Assembly (NCBI GenBank): GCA_027483665.1
Contig: JAIXUC010000008.1
Location: 1 to 64,000 of the forward strand
DNA from: Comamonadaceae bacterium
GTDB lineage: Bacteria > Pseudomonadota > Gammaproteobacteria > Burkholderiales > Burkholderiaceae_C
Length of the DNA: 64,000 nucleotides
Reading direction: 5' to 3'
Both the position numbers and the translations under genes were made by a program. How positions within the stretch are numbered: position 1 is the first letter of the stretch; every line of letters starts with the position of its first letter. The notes under the pieces are model-generated. The model did no database searches, was not told where the DNA came from, and saw only the letters and a list, made by a program, of their open reading frames with translations. Below are positions 57,885 to 64,000 of this stretch, piece by piece.

Positions 57885-58553
57885 ATGCTTTCTCACCCCA
57901 GCCCAGCCACCACGCCAGCCCCCAGACGCGAACGCCGCAAGCAGGCGCGGCCTGGCGAACTGATCGACGCCGCCTTGGAGTTGTTCGTGAGCAAAGGCTT
58001 TGCAGCCACCCGGGTTGAGGCTGTGGCTCAAAAAGCCGGCGTCTCCAAAGGCACGCTTTTCTTGTACTTCGCCACCAAAGAAGAGCTGTTCAAAGCCGTG
58101 GTGCGCCACGCCATCGTGGGTCGATTCGCCGAGTGGAATGCAGAGTTCGACAGCTTTCCGGGCAGCACTGCCGACATGGTGCGCTATGCCATGCGCAGCT
58201 GGTGGGACCAAGTCGGCAACACGCGCGCTTCGGGCATCTCCAAACTCATCATGAGCGAGGCCAGCAACTTCCCGGAAATCGCCACTTTCTACGACCAAGA
58301 AGTGATCAGGCCGGGCAACGCACTCATTGGTCGCATCATCCAGCGCGGCATCGACCGCGGCGAATTCCGCTGCGTTGATGTGCACTACGCCGTCTACAGC
58401 GTGCTGTCGGCCATGATGTTCTTGGCCATGTGGAAGCACTCTTTCGGGCCTTGCATGCCAGCGGCCGAAAAGCTCGACCCCGACGCCTACCTGCACCACG
58501 TGGCCGATGTGATCATCCGCGGCCTGCAACGCACAGAAGGGGCTTCGGCATGA
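57885..58553 (+). CDS. TetR/AcrR family transcriptional regulator
   Basis: A 222-residue repressor. The N-terminal HTH reads LIDAALELFVSKGFAATRVEAVAQKAGVSKGTLFLYFATKEELFKAVV (about 25-72); the C-terminal ligand domain is helical. There is no obvious Shine-Dalgarno; the ATG lies directly after an imperfect palindrome, so the message may be nearly leaderless. Its stop overlaps the start of the RND adaptor gene (ATGA), making it the first gene of the efflux operon and the likely local regulator. Confidence 0.93.
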   Translation: MLSHPSPATTPAPRRERRKQARPGELIDAALELFVSKGFAATRVEAVAQKAGVSKGTLFLYFATKEELFKAVVRHAIVGRFAEWNAEFDSFPGSTADMVRYAMRSWWDQVGNTRASGISKLIMSEASNFPEIATFYDQEVIRPGNALIGRIIQRGIDRGEFRCVDVHYAVYSVLSAMMFLAMWKHSFGPCMPAAEKLDPDAYLHHVADVIIRGLQRTEGASA

Positions 58554-59725
58554 GAAACGATCAAGCCCACGAAGCCAGCCTGCCGGCGCTGGGCTTCAAG
58601 CAAGCCAGCACTGCTGCACGCGGTCGGCGCTGGCCTTGGGTGGTGGCGCTGGGTGTGTTGCTGGCGCTGCTGGCGCTGGCGTTGTCTTGGCGCCCGCTGA
58701 TGGCGCGCCTGAAGCCACCTGCAACAGCCACCGCCCCGACAAGCCTGCGTCTGGCCGGAACCGACTGGGAAACCGTGCGTGAAATTGCACTCACGCAAGA
58801 CCTTCCTTTTTCTGGCAGCTTGCGCGCGCGCGACGCGGCCTGGCTGAAGGCCCGCGCGGCCGGCGAGTTGCGCGAGCTGCGCGTGCGCGAGGGCGACGCC
58901 GTGAAGGCCGGGCAAGTGGTGGCTCGCATCGATGCGTCTGAACTCAACGCACGGCTGCGCCAAGCGCAAGACCAAGCCCAGTCGGCCCTGGCCCAGGTGA
59001 GCATTGCGCAGCGTCAGTTCGACAACAACCAAGCGCTGGTGAACCAGGGCTTCATCTCGCGCACCGCACTCGACACTTCGCAAGCGAACTTGAACGCGGC
59101 CACGGCCAACCACCAAGCCGCGCTGGCTGCGGTGGACGTCGCACGCAAGGCGCTGGATGACACGCTGGTGCGCAGCCCGATCAGCGGGCTGGTCTCGCAG
59201 CGCATGGCGCAGGCAGGTGAACGCGTGGGGCTGGACGCGCGCATCGTCGAAGTGCTGGACCTGCGCACGCTGGAGCTGGAAGCCCAGCTCAGCCCGGCGC
59301 AGGCGGCTGGCCTGCGGTTGGGGCAAGTCGCCGAAGTGCGTGTGCAAGGGATGGAGCCGCGCAGTGCGCGCGTGGTGCGCATCAGCCCGGCTGCCAGCGA
59401 AGGCACACGCACGGTGCCGGTGTACCTGCAGCTCGACGATGCCACGGGCTTGCGTCACGGGGTGTTTGCACAAGGCCGCATCGAAAAGGAACAAGTGCGC
59501 GGGCTGGCCCTGCCCCTCGAAGCGGTACGCACCGACCAGCCGCAGCCTTACGTCCAGGTCATCGAGGGCGACCTGCTGCGCCACCGCAGCGTGACGCTGG
59601 GCGCGCAAGGCTTGTCCGAAGGCCGCAACATGGTGCTGGTGACTGGTTTGCCAGCGGGTGCGCGGGTAACAGGCGCCAGCGTGGGCTCGGTGCGTGATGG
59701 CACCGCCGTTCTGCAGGTGCCCTGA
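58550..59725 (+). CDS. RND efflux periplasmic adaptor subunit
   Basis: A 391-residue membrane-fusion protein. One anchor (about 25-45, WVVALGVLLALLALALSW) is followed by the lipoyl half-motif LRELRVREGDAVKAGQVVARID, a coiled-coil hairpin, SPISGLVSQRMAQAGERV and the barrel domains. The long hydrophilic N-terminus (about 24 residues) is cytoplasmic. ATG 58550 overlaps the TetR stop by 4 bases; the frame open upstream is TetR read in another frame. The pump gene starts 2 bases after its stop. Confidence 0.93.
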   Translation: MRNDQAHEASLPALGFKQASTAARGRRWPWVVALGVLLALLALALSWRPLMARLKPPATATAPTSLRLAGTDWETVREIALTQDLPFSGSLRARDAAWLKARAAGELRELRVREGDAVKAGQVVARIDASELNARLRQAQDQAQSALAQVSIAQRQFDNNQALVNQGFISRTALDTSQANLNAATANHQAALAAVDVARKALDDTLVRSPISGLVSQRMAQAGERVGLDARIVEVLDLRTLELEAQLSPAQAAGLRLGQVAEVRVQGMEPRSARVVRISPAASEGTRTVPVYLQLDDATGLRHGVFAQGRIEKEQVRGLALPLEAVRTDQPQPYVQVIEGDLLRHRSVTLGAQGLSEGRNMVLVTGLPAGARVTGASVGSVRDGTAVLQVP

Positions 59726-59727
59726 GC

Positions 59728-62700
59728 ATGTGGTTCACCCGGATCAGCTTGGCCAACCCGGTGCTGGCCACCATGATGATGTTGGTCTTCGTGGTGCTGG
59801 GCGTGTTTTCTTACCAGCGCCTGCAGGTCGATCAATTTCCTGACATCGACTTGCCCGTGGTGGTGGTCAGCACCGAGTACCCCGGTGCTTCACCTGCCAT
59901 CGTGGAGAGCGAGGTCACGCAGAAAATCGAAGAGGGTGTCAACGCCATTGCCGGCATCAGCAACCTCACCTCGCGCAGCTACGAAGGCGTGTCGCTGGTC
60001 ATCATCGAGTTCGACCTGGAGTCCGATGGTCGCCGCGCAGCAGAAGATGTGCGCGAGAAAATCGCTGGCCTGCGCCCGCTGCTGCGAGACGAGGTGAAAG
60101 AGCCGCGCGTGCTGCGCTTCGACCCTGCCAGCCGCCCCATCTTCTCGCTGGCGGTGCTGGCCGATACCAGCAAGGGCGGTGCTGGCAGCCCAGCAACGCC
60201 CTCGCCCGTGGCCTTGACCAACTGGGCAGATCAGGTGCTGAAAAAGCGGCTGGAGAACGTGCGCGGCGTGGGTGCCGTGAACTTGGTGGGTGGCACGCAG
60301 CGCGAGATTGGCATCGAGCTGCGCCCGGCGGCGCTGGAGGCCAGGGGCATCACACCCGACCAGGTGGTGCGTGCCGTGCGTGACGAGAACCAAGAGCTGC
60401 CGCTGGGTGCCGTGCGCTCGGCGTCACAAGAGCGCACCTTGCAGTTGGATGCGCGCCTGAAGCGGCCTGAAGACTTTTCACAAATCATCGTCGCGCAACG
60501 CAACGGGGTGCCGGTGCGCTTGGGTGAACTGGCGCAGGTGGTGGACGGCGCGCAAGAGCGCGAAAGCGTGGCGCTCTACAACGGTCAGGCGACGCTGCTC
60601 TTGACGGTGCAAAAGGCGCAGGACGAAAACACCATCGAGGTGATTGACGGCCTGCGCCAGGCCTTGGCGGAACTGGCGCCGCAACTGCCGCCGGGCGTTC
60701 GGATCGAACCCGTGGCAGACAACTCCCGCCCTATTCGTGTGGCGGTAGACAACGTGCGGCGCACGCTCATCGAGGGCGCAGTGCTCACCGTGCTCATCGT
60801 GTTCTTGTTCCTTAACTCCTGGCGCTCGACCGTCATCACCGGGCTCACCTTGCCGATTGCCCTGATCGGCACGTTCTGGTTCATGTACGCCTTTGGCTTT
60901 TCCATCAACATGATCACGCTCATGGCGCTGTCGCTTTGCGTGGGCTTGCTGATCGACGACGCCATCGTGGTGCGCGAGAACATCGTGCGCCACTTGCAGA
61001 TGGGCAAGTCCGCCTATCAGGCAGCGCTCGAGGGCACCGAGGAAATCGGGCTGGCGGTGCTGGCCACCACCTTGTCCATCGTCGCGGTGTTTTTGCCCAT
61101 CGGTTTCATGGGCGGGATCATCGGCAAGTTCTTCCACGAGTTCGGGCTGACCATCGTGGCGGCGGTGTTGATCTCGATGTTTGTCAGCTTCACACTCGAC
61201 CCCATGCTCTCCAGCGTCTGGCACGACCCGGCGGTGGCTGGCAGAGGCGATGGCCCGCGCTCCTGGTATGACCGCAGCATTGGCCGCGTGACCGGCTGGT
61301 TCGACAGCCGCACCGAGGCGTTGGGGCGGGGCTATCAGGCGCTGCTGCGCTGGTCTCTGGTGCACAAGATCAAAACGCTGCTGGTCGCGCTGGGCGTTTT
61401 TGTATTGAGTCTGGCCATGCTGCCGCTGCTGGGCACCGAGTTCGTGCCGCGCGCCGATTTTTCCGAGACCTCGCTGACCTTTCACACACCTGTCGGCTCT
61501 TCGCTCGAGGTCACCGAACAGCGCGCCAAACAGGTCGAGGCGCTGGTGCGCAGCTTGCCTGAAGTGCGCTACACGCTGGCCACCGTCAACACAGGCAACG
61601 CGCAAGGAAAAATCTACGCCAACGTCTTCGTGCGCTTGGTCGACAGAAAAGACCGGCAACGCAGCGCAGACCAGGTGGCGGCTGCGCTGCGCGAGCAACT
61701 GCGCTCGGTCGCAGGCATCACGGTCACGCACGTGGGCTTGCTCGACGCCGTGGGCGGCAACAAAACCATCGACTTCTCGCTGCAAGGCCCGGACCTGCGC
61801 GAGCTCGAGCGCCTGAACCAGTTGGTGCTGAACCGGCTGCGCGACATCCCTGGTCTGGTGGACCTGGACGCCAGCCTCAAGCCCAACAAGCCCGTGCTCG
61901 ATGTGCGCCTGCGCCGCGACGAAGCCGCCGACCTGGGCCTGAACGTGGCGCAAGTGGGCAACAGCCTGCGCATCTTGGTGGCCGGGCAAACCGTGGGCAA
62001 CTGGCGAGCCCCTGACGACCAAACCTACGACGTGCGGGTGCGCCTGCCCATGGGCGAACGTGCCGACCCGCAGCAGCTCGAGCGTTTGCCCTTCGCGCTG
62101 GCCACCGACGCCAGCGGCAACGTGCGCGTGGTGCGCCTAGGGCAGGTTGCCGACATCGAGGCCGCCGTGGGCCCCAACCAGATCAACCGCCGCAACCTCA
62201 ACCGCGAGGTGTCGATCAATGCCAACGTGGCGGGCCGCTCGGCAGGCGAGGTCTCAGCGGACATTCGCCGCGTGCTGGACAGCACGCCTTTTCCACCGGG
62301 CTATCGCTACCAGTTCGGGGGCTCCACCAAGAACATGCAGGAGTCTTTTGGCTTTGCCTTGTCGGCGCTGGTGTTGGCGGTGGTGTTCATCTACATGATC
62401 TTGGCCAGCCAGTTCAAGAGCTTCCTGCAGCCACTGGCGCTCATGACCGCACTGCCGCTGACGCTCATTGGCGTGGTGCTGGCGCTGTTGTTGTTTGGCT
62501 CTGCTGTTTCCATGTTCTCGCTCATCGGCGTGGTGATGCTGATGGGGCTGGTCACCAAGAACGCCATTTTGTTGGTGGACTTCGCCATTCGAGCGCGCCA
62601 ACCCAGCACCGATGCACAAGGCCACGTGGTGCCGGGCCTGGAGCGCGCAGAGGCGCTGCTGCTGGCTGCGCGCGTGCGGCTGCGGCCCATCCTCATGACC

Positions 62701-62925
62701 ACGCTGGCCATGGTTTTCGGCATGGTGCCGCTGGCCTTCGCACTCACCGAAGGTGCGGAGCAGCGCGCACCCATGGGCCAAGCGGTGATTGGCGGCGTCA
62801 TCACCTCGTCGCTGCTGACGCTGGTGGTGGTGCCGGTGGTTTACTGCTACATGGACGACTTGGCACAGTGGTTCAAGCGGCGCCTGGCGTCATCTGCCCC
62901 ACCTAGAATTTCCGGCCTGACTTGA
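59728..62925 (+). CDS. RND efflux transporter permease (HAE1 family)
   Basis: A 1065-residue inner-membrane proton-driven pump. The first membrane segment follows MWFTRISLANPVLATMMMLV; the family region DQFPDIDLPVVVVSTEYPGASP is near 35; TM4 carries the two aspartates of proton transfer (LCVGLLIDDAIVVRENI near 407); the second half repeats the fold, with TM11 LMGLVTKNAILLVDFAIR near 945. Substrates cannot be told. No outer-membrane factor gene is in the operon; by synteny in related genomes a TolC-type gene may follow the rhodanese just past the window end (inference). Confidence 0.95.
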   Translation: MWFTRISLANPVLATMMMLVFVVLGVFSYQRLQVDQFPDIDLPVVVVSTEYPGASPAIVESEVTQKIEEGVNAIAGISNLTSRSYEGVSLVIIEFDLESDGRRAAEDVREKIAGLRPLLRDEVKEPRVLRFDPASRPIFSLAVLADTSKGGAGSPATPSPVALTNWADQVLKKRLENVRGVGAVNLVGGTQREIGIELRPAALEARGITPDQVVRAVRDENQELPLGAVRSASQERTLQLDARLKRPEDFSQIIVAQRNGVPVRLGELAQVVDGAQERESVALYNGQATLLLTVQKAQDENTIEVIDGLRQALAELAPQLPPGVRIEPVADNSRPIRVAVDNVRRTLIEGAVLTVLIVFLFLNSWRSTVITGLTLPIALIGTFWFMYAFGFSINMITLMALSLCVGLLIDDAIVVRENIVRHLQMGKSAYQAALEGTEEIGLAVLATTLSIVAVFLPIGFMGGIIGKFFHEFGLTIVAAVLISMFVSFTLDPMLSSVWHDPAVAGRGDGPRSWYDRSIGRVTGWFDSRTEALGRGYQALLRWSLVHKIKTLLVALGVFVLSLAMLPLLGTEFVPRADFSETSLTFHTPVGSSLEVTEQRAKQVEALVRSLPEVRYTLATVNTGNAQGKIYANVFVRLVDRKDRQRSADQVAAALREQLRSVAGITVTHVGLLDAVGGNKTIDFSLQGPDLRELERLNQLVLNRLRDIPGLVDLDASLKPNKPVLDVRLRRDEAADLGLNVAQVGNSLRILVAGQTVGNWRAPDDQTYDVRVRLPMGERADPQQLERLPFALATDASGNVRVVRLGQVADIEAAVGPNQINRRNLNREVSINANVAGRSAGEVSADIRRVLDSTPFPPGYRYQFGGSTKNMQESFGFALSALVLAVVFIYMILASQFKSFLQPLALMTALPLTLIGVVLALLLFGSAVSMFSLIGVVMLMGLVTKNAILLVDFAIRARQPSTDAQGHVVPGLERAEALLLAARVRLRPILMTTLAMVFGMVPLAFALTEGAEQRAPMGQAVIGGVITSSLLTLVVVPVVYCYMDDLAQWFKRRLASSAPPRISGLT

Positions 62926-62961
62926 ACGGCCCCCGGCACAGGCCCCCACGGAGAAAAAAGC

Positions 62962-63615
62962 ATGAACGTAGAGCAAGCGCGCTTCAACATGATCGAGCAG
63001 CAAATCCGCCCCTGGGAAGTGCTGGATGCGCAGGTGCTGCAACAGCTCACGCGCGTGCGCCGCGAAGACTTTGTGCCCGAAGCGCACCGCTCGATTGCCT
63101 TTGCCGACCTCGAGGTGCCGCTGCCCTGCGGGCAGTTCATGCTGGCACCCAAGGTCGAGGCACGCTTGCTGCAGGAACTGGGCTTGATGGGCGGCGAGCG
63201 CGTGCTGGAAGTGGGCGCAGGCTCGGGCCACATGGCAGCACTTCTTGGCGGCTTCGCACAGTCGGTGCTGAGCCTGGAAATCGAGCCCGAGCTGGTGGCC
63301 ATGGCCCAAGCCAACCTGAAGCGCGCCGGGCTGCACCACGTGCAGGTGCGCTTGGCAGACGGCGCTGGCGGTACCACCGCAGATGCGCCTTTTGACGCCA
63401 TCGTCCTGAGTGGCTCCGTGGCCGATGTGCCGGCGACTTTGCTCAACCAACTCAAGGTTGGCGGTCGGCTGGCCGCCATCGTCGGGCAAGAGCCCGTGAT
63501 GCGCGCCACGTTCATCACGCGGACCAGCGACGCTTCTTTCTCCACTGCCCAACCCTGGGACACGGTGGCACCCCGCTTGCGGAACTTTTCCGAGCCTTCG
63601 CGCTTCAGCTTCTGA
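62962..63615 (+). CDS. pcm: Protein-L-isoaspartate O-methyltransferase family protein
   Basis: A 217-residue SAM-dependent methyltransferase of the PCMT family, which repairs isoaspartyl residues. MIEQQIRPWEVLD and RREDFVP at the start, FMLAPKVEARLLQEL near 60 and the SAM motif VLEVGAGSGHMAALL near 80 identify it. The post-motif region is shorter than in E. coli Pcm, and the substrate-loop SER/TIP pattern is altered (CGQFMLAP), as in the Burkholderiales variant beside rhodanese genes; the true substrate may differ. It starts 36 bases after the RND pump gene. Confidence 0.88.
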   Translation: MNVEQARFNMIEQQIRPWEVLDAQVLQQLTRVRREDFVPEAHRSIAFADLEVPLPCGQFMLAPKVEARLLQELGLMGGERVLEVGAGSGHMAALLGGFAQSVLSLEIEPELVAMAQANLKRAGLHHVQVRLADGAGGTTADAPFDAIVLSGSVADVPATLLNQLKVGGRLAAIVGQEPVMRATFITRTSDASFSTAQPWDTVAPRLRNFSEPSRFSF

Positions 63616-63660
63616 GCGCATCGATCAACACGGCACTGCTCAACCACCACGAACCCGCTC

Positions 63661-63999
63661 ATGATTCCTCAGATCCGCCCCGACCAAATCGCCGACTGGG
63701 CACAACAACAAGGCACCGAGGTGCCGCTGGTGCTGGATGTGCGCGAACCCTGGGAGCTGCAGACCGCCAGCGTGAAGCCCGATGGCTTCGAGTTGCTGAG
63801 CATTCCCATGGGCGAGGTGCCGCAGCGCTTGGCCGACATCGACACCAAGCGTCCCATCGCCTGCCTGTGCCACCACGGCGCTCGGAGCCAACGCGTCGCC
63901 AACTTTCTGCTGCAGCAGGGTTACTCGAAGCTGGCCAACATCGCGGGCGGTATCGACGCTTGGAGCCAAGTGCGCGATTCGTCAGTGCCCCGCTACTGA
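63661..63999 (+). CDS. Single-domain rhodanese-like protein
   Basis: A 112-residue rhodanese. VLDVREPWELQTA near 24 is the CH2A-type motif and the active loop is CLCHHGARSQRV near 70, with the catalytic Cys followed by His-His-Gly-Ala-Arg. Such single-domain proteins carry sulfane sulfur as a persulfide; the donor and acceptor are unknown. It follows pcm by 45 bases, apparently the same transcript, and ends one base before the window edge. Confidence 0.93.
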   Translation: MIPQIRPDQIADWAQQQGTEVPLVLDVREPWELQTASVKPDGFELLSIPMGEVPQRLADIDTKRPIACLCHHGARSQRVANFLLQQGYSKLANIAGGIDAWSQVRDSSVPRY

Positions 64000-64000
64000 A

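Noticed and set aside
60478-62022. 514-codon open frame antisense to the RND pump gene
   Set aside because: Shadow of a clear RND permease; composition rich in His, Gln and Arg with no domain.

Overview
The window is high-GC, gene-dense chromosomal DNA from a betaproteobacterium. Protein sequences and gene neighbourhoods (pmbA-darP, rpsU-yqeY, a stand-alone infA copy, the AapJQMP transporter, ettA-DUF1631, pcm-rhodanese) fit Burkholderiales and best Comamonadaceae (Limnohabitans/Rhodoferax/Hydrogenophaga-like). This placement is inference from family resemblance; there is no rRNA to confirm it. I found no tRNA, rRNA, CRISPR array, insertion sequence, prophage or integrase. About 58 protein genes cover nearly all the sequence, so this is core and near-core genome rather than an island.

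Layout. 1-9.6 kb: tsaD (3' end cut by the window edge), cobA, a BaiN/HI0933-type flavoprotein, rpsU-yqeY, pmbA, darP-mog, then trmJ-cysE and suhB. 9.6-14.6 kb: a fused NADH-dehydrogenase-like/SelD protein followed on the same strand by a soluble multi-PAS histidine kinase. 14.7-16.4 kb: a stress-type mini-cluster (PRC-barrel, DUF3309, CsbD) ending in a strikingly structured 3' region. 16.6-24.5 kb: mutS with a tightly coupled Anbu proteasome-like hydrolase, uppP, and a MacAB-type exporter. 24.6-29.0 kb: glnS, a TerB-like protein, small proteins, infA and a TIGR00266 protein. 29.0-37.0 kb: a long minus-strand run with gshA, a Tat-exported dienelactone-hydrolase-like protein, DUF1993, DUF808, and an apparent operon of core methionine synthase, cupin, DUF427, 2OG-Fe dioxygenase and dusC. 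37.3-41.5 kb: the aapJQMP general amino-acid ABC transporter. 41.5-48.7 kb: ettA-DUF1631, rhlE and an SDR. 48.7-54.2 kb: an EAL phosphodiesterase, a polyamine-type binding lipoprotein, and the Entner-Doudoroff pair edd-eda. 54.3-64 kb: ChaC-like, pdxH, DUF3299, msrA, ydcF, a TetR-controlled RND efflux operon, pcm and a rhodanese.

Most of it is housekeeping: translation and its quality control (tsaD, rpsU, yqeY, darP, trmJ, infA, ettA, dusC, glnS), cofactor synthesis (cobA, mog, pdxH), sulfur and thiol metabolism (cysE, core MetE, gshA, chaC, msrA, rhodanese) and envelope/export (uppP, MacAB, RND). The observations most worth following are: (i) an orphan periplasmic polyamine-binding lipoprotein beside a membrane EAL phosphodiesterase with a periplasmic CSS-type sensor, recalling NspS-MbaA signalling but with a different architecture; (ii) interleaved perfect inverted repeats with pseudoknot topology just before a terminator downstream of csbD; (iii) an Anbu gene apart from its usual partners and coupled to mutS; (iv) the core-MetE/cupin/DUF427/dioxygenase operon without a MesX gene in view; and (v) the SelD fusion co-oriented with a histidine kinase.
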